From contig JABDFK010000024.1 of the NCBI GenBank assembly GCA_013286585.1, positions 63-32,229 on the forward strand: a stretch of DNA of 32,167 nucleotides, written 5' to 3'. Below, piece after piece: positions 23,597 to 31,638 of this stretch. The position numbers and the translations under genes are program-made. The notes under the pieces were generated by a model. It was not told the origin of the DNA. It did no database searches and saw only the letters and a program-made list of their open reading frames with translations. The stretch is from Deltaproteobacteria bacterium (lineage in GTDB: Bacteria > Bdellovibrionota > Bdellovibrionia > Bdellovibrionales > Bdellovibrionaceae). Every line of letters begins with the position of its first letter. Position 1 is the first letter of the stretch.

Positions 23597-23643
23597 TGGT
23601 GTCGTTGTTTTAACAATGAACTGACCAAATAAGGAGAATTTCT

Positions 23644-23946
23644 ATGCCTAAACACGAAGTGGGCGTTCGCCCATTGCACGATCGAATCTTGGTTCGTCGT
23701 ACTGCTGAAGAAGAAAAAACTGCTGGTGGATTGTACATCCCAGACACTGCCAAAGAAAAACCTCAAAAAGGTGAAATCATCGCCTGCGGTAAAGGCCGCG
23801 TGACTGAAGATGGAAAAATTCTTCCATTGGAAGTGAAAGTTGGCGACCGCGTTCTTTTCGGAAAATATTCTGGAACAGAACTTAAAATCGAAGGCCAAGA
23901 ATTCCTGATGATGCGCGAAGAAGATATCTTGGGAATCGTTCAGTAG
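23644..23946 (+). CDS. groES: Co-chaperonin GroES
   Basis: Protein of 100 aa, standard GroES length. Recognisable segments are [12 protein letters not shown], the mobile loop that docks on GroEL (about [24 protein letters not shown]), [45 protein letters not shown]. It forms the seven-membered lid over GroEL and is needed for ATP-driven protein folding in the cytosol. AAGGAG lies 7 bases before the ATG. Codon use is strongly biased to the preferred set (GAA, AAA, GGC/GGT, CGT), unlike the flanking unknown genes, as expected for a highly expressed gene. It is followed by groEL 66 bases later, with a hairpin in between. Confidence 0.98.
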   Translation: MPKHEVGVRPLHDRILVRRTAEEEKTAGGLYIPDTAKEKPQKGEIIACGKGRVTEDGKILPLEVKVGDRVLFGKYSGTELKIEGQEFLMMREEDILGIVQ

Positions 23947-23963
23947 CGCCCGGAGGGCGCTAC
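23943..23963 (+). promoter_or_regulatory. Hairpin between groES and groEL
   Basis: GTAGCGCCC (23943-23951) pairs perfectly with GGGCGCTAC (23955-23963) around a GGA loop. The hairpin contains the groES stop codon. It lacks a T run, so it is more likely a transcript-stabilising or partial-attenuation element setting the groES/groEL ratio than a full terminator. Confidence 0.6.
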
Positions 23964-24009
23964 TTGCTATTTTCTTTCTTAATTTAAAAACTAAAACACA
24001 GGAGCTTAA

Positions 24010-25674
<1,665 letters not shown>

Positions 25675-25679
25675 GCCAG

Positions 25680-25736
25680 CCGGTGCTTGCACCGGCGTTA
25701 CGCTAGCAAGTCGCAGGTCACTGCGGCGTTACGCTA
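25680..25736. repeat. Hairpin plus 12-base direct repeat downstream of groEL
   Basis: CCGGTGC-TT-GCACCGG (25680-25695) is a tight hairpin just after the groEL stop. GGCGTTACGCTA occurs exactly twice, at 25694-25705 and 25725-25736, 31 bases (about three helical turns) apart. The spacing on one face of the helix would suit protein binding; it could also be a remnant of duplication. Confidence 0.5.
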
Positions 25737-25746
25737 CTCTCTTAAG

Positions 25747-25774
25747 AACCCCGGTAGAAATATCGGGGTTTTTT
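25747..25774 (+). terminator. Rho-independent terminator of the groES-groEL operon
   Basis: AACCCCG (25747-25753) and CGGGGTT (25764-25770) form a GC-rich stem with a 10-base loop, followed directly by TTTT and an AT-rich stretch. It is correctly placed about 70 bases after the groEL stop and marks the 3' end of the operon. Confidence 0.85.
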
Positions 25775-25776
25775 AT

Positions 25777-25802
25777 TTTCACCTGTCGCGCGACAGGTGA
25801 AA
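25777..25802. repeat. Dispersed palindrome, copy 2
   Basis: A perfect 26-base palindrome with arms TTTCACCTGTCGC and GCGACAGGTGAAA. It starts 3 bases after the T run of the groEL terminator. The 17-base box TTCGCAGGGCCTGGAGT lies 54 bases downstream (25857-25873). Copy 4 has the same 26 bases except for a single change at the centre. Confidence 0.7.
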
Positions 25803-25856
25803 GAATTCAAATAAATCTCGATATTTTGAAATGAACGACTTTTGTTGGCGCACAGC

Positions 25857-25908
25857 TTCGCAGGGCCTGGAGTGGACTCGGAGTCTTTGTCCGGCGAGAT
25901 CCGGACGA
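25857..25908. repeat. 17-base box and hairpin of the dispersed repeat unit
   Basis: TTCGCAGGGCCTGGAGT is identical to 22860-22876. It is followed, as in copy 1, by CTTTGTCC (copy 1 has CTCTGTCC) and a hairpin, here GTCCGG-CGAGAT-CCGGAC. The shared order of elements across two separate loci suggests one composite element. Confidence 0.55.
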
Positions 25909-25966
25909 TCTAGATTTTCTCATAGAGTTTGCGATCTTGCCGGGTTCAATTTTGTGCAAATGATTT

Positions 25967-25984
25967 ACCTGTCGTGCGACAGGT
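25967..25984. repeat. Dispersed palindrome, copy 3
   Basis: ACCTGTCGTGCGACAGGT: arms ACCTGTCG and CGACAGGT with a TG centre. A short box-like CAGGGGCCTGG follows at about 25996, possibly a decayed 17-base box. It lies 122 bases before the gene starting at 26089. Confidence 0.6.
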
Positions 25985-26088
25985 GGATTGGCTAGCAGGG
26001 GCCTGGCTGTAAGAATAGATTCATGCTTTATATTTCTTTTGTATTTCAAAAGTAATATTTTAATGAATTTTCAGACCTAATTGCGCCA

Positions 26089-26613
26089 ATGAAAGAGCTT
26101 ATCGCCATGAAAGGTGACCTAAAAAACCTACTTCAGAGGGAAAGGAGCCATCAGAAGTTGAACTTCAGCACTGACAAATTTCATGGCAATGTCGCGCCAG
26201 TTAGCTTCCGAACCTATCAAGGTGTTGCGGACGATTTTCGCGCATTCGCAGCCGGAATTAAAGGCATGAAAAATCAGGAGTTAGTCGCCCAGGCGCTGAT
26301 CGAATTTATGGAAAAATATGAAACTCAATCCCTGCCTACGATCAGCCTTATCTTAGGTTCAAAGTTGTGTAAGTTGGAAAAGCAGGGCCAGAAATTTTCC
26401 AGACTTATCAAAGAGGCTCGCTCAGAGTTAGTGAAAACCCAAGCCATTTCAGCGCCACAGATTCGAATTTACGATAACCAGTTGCTCGAGGAAGACGAGT
26501 TTATGTTGAAGACCGATGACGGTAGAGAGTTCTCGGGATTTATCAAAAGCGGTGCGACAGAGAAGTTAAAAGCTCAGCTCAAGAGTTTGATGCATGAAAA
26601 AAGCAAAACCTAG
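26089..26613 (+). CDS. Hypothetical cytosolic protein
   Basis: Protein of 174 aa with no signal peptide or membrane segment. Predicted helices: MKELIAMKGDLKNLLQRERSHQKL, NQELVAQALIEFMEKYETQSL, SKLCKLEKQGQKFSRLIKEARSELVKTQ, and a C-terminal strand-helix (DDGREFSGFIKSGATEKLKAQLKSLMHEKSKT). The alternation of charged helices and short strands resembles small DNA- or RNA-associated proteins, but no family is recognised. The start could be 26089 or the ATG at 26107, which has AAGAG nearer to it; neither has a strong site. It lies after the groEL terminator and the repeat-rich region, so it is expressed separately, perhaps from TAATAT at 26053-26058. Confidence 0.65.
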   Translation: MKELIAMKGDLKNLLQRERSHQKLNFSTDKFHGNVAPVSFRTYQGVADDFRAFAAGIKGMKNQELVAQALIEFMEKYETQSLPTISLILGSKLCKLEKQGQKFSRLIKEARSELVKTQAISAPQIRIYDNQLLEEDEFMLKTDDGREFSGFIKSGATEKLKAQLKSLMHEKSKT

Positions 26614-26684
26614 CGCGGTATGCTGTTAGTTTCTGGACTTAGGGCGAGTTCAATTATCTAGATTTCGCATATTAGAATGTCGGG

Positions 26685-27311
26685 ATGAGAATCATACTTA
26701 TCAGCACTCTGGTCGCGATCACTGGGCTCATTTTCCATTTCTCAAAATCCAAAGTCGAAATCTCCATGCGAGAAAGCGGCGACAGCATCCGGCTGGTGGC
26801 ACCTGCTATAAATAAAAATGAACCAAAGACTCAGCCGATACTTGCTCTATCTAAAGCGAACCTGAGTCCAGAGGTTGCGGTTGCGTCGAAAATGATCGAC
26901 GCGAATGAGTCCTCAGATGACGATGAAAAAAATCAGAATGCGCGACAGGAAGCTCTCATGGATGAAATGGTTCAAGAACTGGGACAGGTGAGGGACCTGT
27001 GGGATCAGACCAGAGCTCAAACCTATATGGATATAGGGGTAGCGGAACCGGAGTATCGGTCGCTAGAAAATATGCGATCATATTACCAGTCCAGTTTTGA
27101 TGAACTCAGCCAACGGTTTCGGCAGACAACCAACCCTCAGCAACAAGATCAGATTCTAACGCAAATCCGAACGCAAGCAGGCGATTTTGACAAAAAAGTT
27201 CATCGGCTGTTGGGCGACGACAGATTTAAAACTCTTGTTGGAGTTCTTTCTCAATTCAACGACGATTTGGACGAAACCAATTTGCGACCCAGAGTTCAAG
27301 GTAATTGGTGA
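26685..27311 (+). CDS. Membrane-anchored hypothetical protein
   Basis: Protein of 208 aa with an N-terminal hydrophobic segment (MRIILISTLVAITGLIFHFSKSK) that acts as a signal or anchor. A low-complexity middle (ESSDDDEKNQNARQEALMDEMVQELGQ) leads to a helical region (RDLWDQTRAQTYMDIGV, ENMRSYYQSSFDELSQRFRQTTNPQQQDQILTQIRTQAGDFDKKVHRLLGDDRFKTLVGVLSQF) that looks like a coiled coil or helical bundle. No family is recognised. It faces the convergent barrel protein gene at 27403, with a dispersed palindrome (copy 4) between them. Confidence 0.7.
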   Translation: MRIILISTLVAITGLIFHFSKSKVEISMRESGDSIRLVAPAINKNEPKTQPILALSKANLSPEVAVASKMIDANESSDDDEKNQNARQEALMDEMVQELGQVRDLWDQTRAQTYMDIGVAEPEYRSLENMRSYYQSSFDELSQRFRQTTNPQQQDQILTQIRTQAGDFDKKVHRLLGDDRFKTLVGVLSQFNDDLDETNLRPRVQGNW

Positions 27312-27372
27312 TTACACTACGGCTAACTTCAAGGTGTCCGAATTTGCACAACAGGATTAAAGTGATCGGGAC

Positions 27373-27398
27373 TTTCACCTGTCGTGCGACAGGTGAAA
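27373..27398. repeat. Dispersed palindrome, copy 4
   Basis: A 26-base palindrome with arms TTTCACCTGTCG and CGACAGGTGAAA around TG. It sits between two convergent gene ends, 4 bases from the stop of the barrel protein gene at 27403. It differs from copy 2 by one central base and could act as a hairpin terminator in both directions. Confidence 0.7.
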
Positions 27399-27402
27399 CT
27401 TC

Positions 27403-28977
27403 CTAAAATAAGAAATCCACACCAAAAGCAAAAGTCATAAACGACTGCGATGACGACGATGACTGAATCGCGCGGGATCCAGCGCCAGAGAAGCTGGCGC
27501 TCATCGAATCCAGCATAACCTCACCGTGCAGATTCATGCGTTCGCTCATGCGTTTGTCACCGAAGATCGAGAAGCTGTTGACTTGAACTCCACCACCACT
27601 GCCTGAATTGCCGGGTGATTCGGACTGATTCGGAGCAAAGAAATAATCCAAGCGGCCGCCCATGATGAACGGAAATTTTTCCGCACTGGTGACTGGCAAA
27701 GAGCCCGCCAGGCGAATATACAGGCCGCTGTAGCCCGTGGATTCAAAGGCTGTTGAGGCATCAATGTTGGTTTGCGTGGTGGAATATCCCACTCCGGTCT
27801 GAAGCTTTGGTCCGTAAAAATCATCATTCATCAGAAAACTATAAGTACCGTCCAGCGCAGCCTGTTGCACAGAGAAATTCAGATTTCCACCAGTGCCATT
27901 GCTAACACTGCCGACGTAATCTCGGATGTGTAGATCCATAGCCCAGTTGGGACTGAACCAAAGCTCGCCGTTCAAATGCAAGCTGGGGACGGCAGAGCTG
28001 CTTCCGGTGACAGCACCGGTGCTAAGGCCATTGCTGATGGAGTAAGTTCCCAGTCCAAACATCAGGCCAAATTTTCCGAATGAAGGCGGAGTTTCCGGAA
28101 CCCACTCTTTCGGATGATCGCCGAAAGCCAATTGATGATCGGGACGATCGGCAAGATCCGTGATCAGTTTGCCATCGGACATGACGTTGGAGTCTGGATA
28201 CTGCACCGAATTTCCTAGGCTGACCTTAGCGCCGGCGACGATGACGTTGGCCTCGCGCTCGCTGGTGATGGTTCCAAAACTTAAGTAGTCATCGACTTTG
28301 TTGATCTGAACTTTTCCCAGAACAAGATTGTCGGTGGAGATGATAAAGCCAAATTTAGGATGGCGATGGACCTTGATCACTTGCACGATGGCGGCTTCAA
28401 CCCCTGGTCGCAGCCCAGAGGACGCCCCGATGTTCATGGTTACTAGCTGGCCTTTGCGGCTGATGACCTTGCCGTGAAAGGGCAGCTTGGCGCGCAGAAG
28501 TTTTACCAGATTTTGTGTTTGCGTTTTCAGATCCGAAATTTCAAAACCAGAATAGTTGCTCAGAGTTTCGGAGCCCACGGGCAATCCGTCAGAGCCAGAG
28601 TAAAGCGTTAGCTTGATGGTCACGCCGTTCGGACCTTTGGAAACCCGGCCTGAAACCAGTGCATCACCGCCCGATTTTTTAACGGCTGCCTTGACAGAAT
28701 CAGCAGACGCCTCGAACTCCTCAGGTGAAGAGGTGATGGATTTGTCGAGGGGAGTGGTCTCCCACTGATGGGAGAATTCCAGTGAAGATTTCAAAACGTC
28801 ATTCAGTGGATTGGCATAGATTCCAGACACGTTATCCGCCAGGGGCGCACAGACCAATGTTTTGAAATTAAGATTTTGGTCCACGTCGCTGACGTATTTC
28901 ACCGCCTGGCCATAGGTCGAAAAAGTCCATACGGTGAGAGACAAAAACAATAGAAGTGAAAGCCAGCTGCGTCCCAT
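27403..28977 (-). CDS. Envelope protein, N-terminal domain plus outer-membrane barrel
   Basis: Protein of 524 aa with a signal peptide (MGRSWLSLLLFLSLTVWTFSTYGQA). The N-terminal half has a stretch similar to the alpha/beta domain of FlgT or TolB-like proteins (LVCAPLADNVSG..., DALVSGRVSKGPNGVTIKLTLYSG) and a small beta domain (KVISRKGQLVTMNIGASSGLRPGVEAAIVQV). The C-terminal half is a beta-barrel with alternating strands and aromatic girdles and ends FAFGVDFLF, a typical terminal phenylalanine for barrel insertion. Function unknown; a channel or surface protein is likely. It is divergent from another barrel gene, with promoters in the 70-base gap. Confidence 0.78.
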   Translation of the reverse strand: MGRSWLSLLLFLSLTVWTFSTYGQAVKYVSDVDQNLNFKTLVCAPLADNVSGIYANPLNDVLKSSLEFSHQWETTPLDKSITSSPEEFEASADSVKAAVKKSGGDALVSGRVSKGPNGVTIKLTLYSGSDGLPVGSETLSNYSGFEISDLKTQTQNLVKLLRAKLPFHGKVISRKGQLVTMNIGASSGLRPGVEAAIVQVIKVHRHPKFGFIISTDNLVLGKVQINKVDDYLSFGTITSEREANVIVAGAKVSLGNSVQYPDSNVMSDGKLITDLADRPDHQLAFGDHPKEWVPETPPSFGKFGLMFGLGTYSISNGLSTGAVTGSSSAVPSLHLNGELWFSPNWAMDLHIRDYVGSVSNGTGGNLNFSVQQAALDGTYSFLMNDDFYGPKLQTGVGYSTTQTNIDASTAFESTGYSGLYIRLAGSLPVTSAEKFPFIMGGRLDYFFAPNQSESPGNSGSGGGVQVNSFSIFGDKRMSERMNLHGEVMLDSMSASFSGAGSRAIQSSSSSQSFMTFAFGVDFLF

Positions 28978-29047
28978 GAATATTAGTATTCATCTTTCTA
29001 GCGAAGAGGTCAAATCAGCATCAAGAAAACCCAGAAAATGCCGATCA

Positions 29048-30157
29048 ATGAACAGCATGAAAATCGTCCTTCTATTCACTCTTTTTTATTTCTGCACGAT
29101 GAGCTCTGCTCCGGTGCAGGCGGACCCAGCCACAGAGTCATTGTTGCACGCTGGGGTGAGCAGCGAAGACTCTTCCGTGTCTGGACTTCAGTCAGGGAGA
29201 TATCAGGCGAAGCCTTCCACACCCGATGACGAGCCAGTTTATAAGCCGAAACCCAAGAAGAAGATGAACTCAAAACGGCCGGCCTCTGTCGAGCCCGCAG
29301 TTTTGGCCGAGGTCCCCGAAGCGGCTCCGCAAGAATTGCCACCCAAAGCAGTTCCTGGAGTGGGCGAACAGGTCGTAGACATTCTAAAAGGTGGAACAGA
29401 TCGCACCGGCGAAGTTTACCGAGAACAAATTCATCCTGACGACATTCGCAACAATCGAGTGGAGTTGGATGTCGGAACCGGAATGATTTACAACAACTCG
29501 ACGGCGAATTTGGCCTACCGAAATTACTATTCGTTCGCGCCCTCGATGAACGCTGGTGCACACCTTTGGCTAACTCCACTGGCAGGCATTTCCGCGCACT
29601 ATCTATCGACGTATTCAGAGACCGTGCCTTCGACAAGTGCGTTGGCAACGTCGGTGAATGTGAAGAGCGAGTGGGCCCAGTTGTCCTTCGATTTTAGGAA
29701 ATTCTTTGGAATGTCCAGGCGCGCGAACAGTTTGAACTATGGTTTGATGTACAGCCAGTACAAGCTGAATGTATCGGCGTCAGAGCCCACCAGGCCAGGC
29801 TTGCTAACCAGCGGCCTTGGACTCTATCTGAACTTGCGAATTCCCACGGCTCCGTCTTACGCCTGGACCTTTGGCGGTGATATTTCCCCTTCGCTCAGTC
29901 ACAGCGAGACCTCGACAGCTTTAAATTTGCAATCTGGATCGTCGGTGCAGGCCTCGCGCCTAGGATTTGCCCTGGGTGGTGAGTTCAAGCTCTCGCGCGA
30001 AAACCAGTTGATCTGGTCACTGGGAGTCAAAGTGGAAAAGGATCAGTTTTCGGGAACCTCTAACCTTTCGGATCCCTCCACAGGATTGACTCCGACGGGC
30101 GTGAACGTCACAAATACTTGGACCTACTTTAATCTGGGATATCGCTGGGGCCAGTAG
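29048..30157 (+). CDS. Secreted protein with lysine/proline-rich linker and probable barrel
   Basis: Protein of 369 aa with a signal peptide (MNSMKIVLLFTLFYFCTMSSAPVQA). A disordered segment rich in lysine, proline and glutamate follows (VYKPKPKKKMNSKRPASVEP, then PEAAPQELPPKAVPG), then a beta-barrel-like domain: VELDVGTGMIYNNSTANLAYRNYY, GAHLWLTPLAGISAHYLSTY, WAQLSFDFRKFF, SLNYGLMYSQYKLNVS, GLGLYLNLRIP, SRLGFALGGEFKL and WTYFNLGYRWGQ at the end. Family unknown. ATG at 29048 and 29057 are both in frame; an upstream start at 28934 would run into the divergent gene and hide the signal peptide. It pairs with the divergent barrel gene at 28977. Confidence 0.75.
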   Translation: MNSMKIVLLFTLFYFCTMSSAPVQADPATESLLHAGVSSEDSSVSGLQSGRYQAKPSTPDDEPVYKPKPKKKMNSKRPASVEPAVLAEVPEAAPQELPPKAVPGVGEQVVDILKGGTDRTGEVYREQIHPDDIRNNRVELDVGTGMIYNNSTANLAYRNYYSFAPSMNAGAHLWLTPLAGISAHYLSTYSETVPSTSALATSVNVKSEWAQLSFDFRKFFGMSRRANSLNYGLMYSQYKLNVSASEPTRPGLLTSGLGLYLNLRIPTAPSYAWTFGGDISPSLSHSETSTALNLQSGSSVQASRLGFALGGEFKLSRENQLIWSLGVKVEKDQFSGTSNLSDPSTGLTPTGVNVTNTWTYFNLGYRWGQ

Positions 30158-30189
30158 GCTTTCCCGGCAAAAACACTTAAGATAAATCT

Positions 30190-30573
30190 ATGAGAATCAT
30201 GATCGCCGACGACGCCGGCTTTATCCGTCATATCATTCGCGACGCCTACACCGAAGCCGGGCACGAAATCGTCGCCGAGGCCAGCAATGGCCCGGATGCC
30301 ATCCTCTACGCACTAGAGAAGCAGCCGGATTTGGTGATCATGGATATCGTCTTGCCAGGCATGAACGGCTTAGAAGCCGCCACAGAGATCTCCACGAAAA
30401 ATCCCGGGATTGTTTTAGTGGCGATGTCCTCGCTGATCACAGAACAAATTCAGGCGGATGCGAAAAGCGCCGGATGTATTTATTTTTTAAAGAAACCATT
30501 CACCAAAGATGAACTGATAAGAGTCGTAGAGTTGGCTCGACTTCAGAAAGGAAGAGATCTCAAACATGGCTGA
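30190..30573 (+). CDS. Stand-alone receiver (CheY-like) response regulator
   Basis: Protein of 127 aa, a single receiver domain with no output domain. Acidic pocket Asp7-Asp8, phosphorylated Asp52 in LVIMDIVLPGMNG, Ser80 in VAMSSL and Lys102 in FLKKPF. Such proteins act by binding partners, as CheY does at the flagellar motor. Its gene overlaps the next small membrane-protein gene by 8 bases, so the two are probably linked. The cognate kinase is not in the window. In a predator, candidate partners are flagellar or pilus machinery, but this is inference. Confidence 0.92.
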   Translation: MRIMIADDAGFIRHIIRDAYTEAGHEIVAEASNGPDAILYALEKQPDLVIMDIVLPGMNGLEAATEISTKNPGIVLVAMSSLITEQIQADAKSAGCIYFLKKPFTKDELIRVVELARLQKGRDLKHG

Positions 30574-30877
30574 AGTAAAATTTTGTTTAAAGGCATTTCT
30601 GGCGTCCGTTTTAATCGTCCTAGCAATGCAGATCCACGTGGGTCAATTGACCGTAGAGCGCCACACGCAGAACTGGCTAGAGACTTCGCCGATTGCAGGC
30701 TACTTGGAAAAGGTGGCCTCTGGGGCGGTGCTGGCGATTCGTAATGCGACCAAATCTATCACGCAGATGACGTCCCAGGCATTGGGCACTCCAGAAACAC
30801 AAAGAGCCTCGCGTTTGGGAGTCGAATTCCCTCAGCGAAGCTCTGCGGCACTTAAAAATCAAAAATCCAACGAGTAA
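30566..30877 (+). CDS. Small membrane-anchored hypothetical protein
   Basis: Protein of 103 aa with an N-terminal hydrophobic helix (FCLKAFLASVLIVLAMQI) that may be a membrane anchor or signal, followed by a periplasmic segment with helix IAGYLEKVASGAVLAIRNATKSITQMTSQAL and a disordered polar end. No family recognised. It starts inside the last bases of the CheY-like gene, with GGAAGAG about 10 bases upstream, so the pair is co-translated. It ends 3 bases before the convergent small-protein gene. Confidence 0.65.
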   Translation: MAEVKFCLKAFLASVLIVLAMQIHVGQLTVERHTQNWLETSPIAGYLEKVASGAVLAIRNATKSITQMTSQALGTPETQRASRLGVEFPQRSSAALKNQKSNE

Positions 30878-30880
30878 GGC

Positions 30881-31066
30881 TTATTTAACGCCTTTAGCGT
30901 TTTGTACAGTTGAAGCTGACTGAGTGTAGGTCTGAGTCAAACCAGCTTTTGGATTTACGTCGCGACCAGCAGAAGCTGAGTGCAACAAAGGGCAGGGCTC
31001 ACCGGCCATAGCGATTTGGGACATCAACATTCCAACTACTACTGTGATTAAGCTCAATTTTTTCAT
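30881..31066 (-). CDS. Tiny secreted protein near the hit-like locus
   Basis: Protein of 61 aa with a signal peptide (MKKLSLITVVVGMLMSQIAMAG). The mature peptide has one cysteine (EPCPLLHSASAGRDVNPKAGLTQTYTQSASTVQNAKGVK) and a serine/threonine-rich tail. AGGAG lies 6 bases before the ATG, so it is a credible gene despite its length. A hairpin-like AACGC-TAAAG-GCGTT overlaps its last codons on the coding strand. It lies downstream of the hit-like pair on the same strand, but a 317-base gap with operator-like palindromes suggests its own promoter. Confidence 0.65.
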   Translation of the reverse strand: MKKLSLITVVVGMLMSQIAMAGEPCPLLHSASAGRDVNPKAGLTQTYTQSASTVQNAKGVK

Positions 31067-31383
31067 AATCGCTCCTGCGTTACATGTTCTTCTTGAGACT
31101 TAGTATTGCGAAGAGCATGCCGGGAAAAGCCTTGTTCTCGACTGGGTTGGCACTAGTGATTTCAGCCAGTTAACTGTGTCTCATTTTGAGAAAGCGCAAA
31201 ATTGTTAGTCAGTGAAGAAAGGCTTGGGCAGCGGGAAGTCTCAATTTGAGATTGTTTTAACGAGTTTGCAGAGGCGCTGCAGGTGAACGCGGGCGTACCG
31301 TCCAGCCCAAGGAACCGCTGTGAGAGTTTTATATATTCGGCCTTAGCCGACGGAAAGAAAAATTTTGCTTATGCGTTGAGGGA
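31067..31383. other. 317-base intergenic region with two TCTCA-N3-TGAGA palindromes
   Basis: Lies between two small secreted-protein genes, both on the minus strand. It holds TCTCATTTTGAGA at 31179-31191 and TCTCAATTTGAGA at 31239-31251, exactly 60 bases apart, and a related TTGAGAC half-site near 31093-31099. A hairpin TCGGC-CTTA-GCCGA lies at 31337-31350. No consensus promoter is obvious. It may carry the control region of the gene at 31066 or a small RNA; no protein gene is seen. Confidence 0.5.
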
Positions 31384-31623
31384 TTATATCGCCCCTTTTT
31401 CGGACGCTGCATTTCCCTGATCATTAACCAAGAGACTATTTTTTGTGGCATCAAAGCGATCGGATACGTCTTTCTGACAATCGCAGCCACCATCGGGACT
31501 TTTTCCGGTGGTGCTGAGCGTACCCGCTCCGTCACCCGGATTTTTGGCGACCGCAGCGTCCGGGCCAGCTAATACGACAGATGAAATTCCTACAAATATT
31601 AAAGTTACCAATATCGATTTCAT
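31384..31623 (-). CDS. Small secreted protein, candidate hit-locus (Bd0108-like) protein
   Basis: Protein of 79 aa with a signal peptide (MKSILVTLIFVGISSVVLAG) and a small glycine-rich mature part with a GGCDC motif (PDGGCDCQKDVSDRFDA). The start at 31623 has GAGGAGG 6 bases upstream. It is 15 bases after the stop of an RHS/YD-repeat gene, so the two form an operon. In B. bacteriovorus the host-interaction locus is a small secreted protein gene (Bd0108) adjacent to a YD-repeat gene (Bd0109), not far from groEL; mutations there permit prey-independent growth. The context matches, though the family match is from memory of layout rather than aligned sequence. Confidence 0.65.
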   Translation of the reverse strand: MKSILVTLIFVGISSVVLAGPDAAVAKNPGDGAGTLSTTGKSPDGGCDCQKDVSDRFDATKNSLLVNDQGNAASEKGAI

Positions 31624-31638
31624 AAGGAACCTCCTCAA

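Larger units (their letters stand above)
25675..26088. other. 414-base intergenic region after groEL, rich in hairpins and repeats
   Basis: Contains in order: a hairpin CCGGTGC/GCACCGG at 25680-25695, a direct repeat GGCGTTACGCTA at 25694-25705 and 25725-25736, the groEL terminator, dispersed-palindrome copy 2 (25777-25802), the 17-base box (25857-25873), a hairpin GTCCGG/CCGGAC near 25889-25907, palindrome copy 3 (25967-25984) and an inverted repeat CTTTTG-N5-CAAAAG at 26036-26052 followed by a -10-like TAATAT (26053-26058). No protein-coding gene is credible. Confidence 0.65.

Noticed and set aside
23504..23643. A CIRCE (HrcA) element before groES
   Set aside because: No TTAGCACTC-N9-GAGTGCTAA is present; only a short TTGTT-TT-AACAA palindrome and the heat-shock-type promoter.
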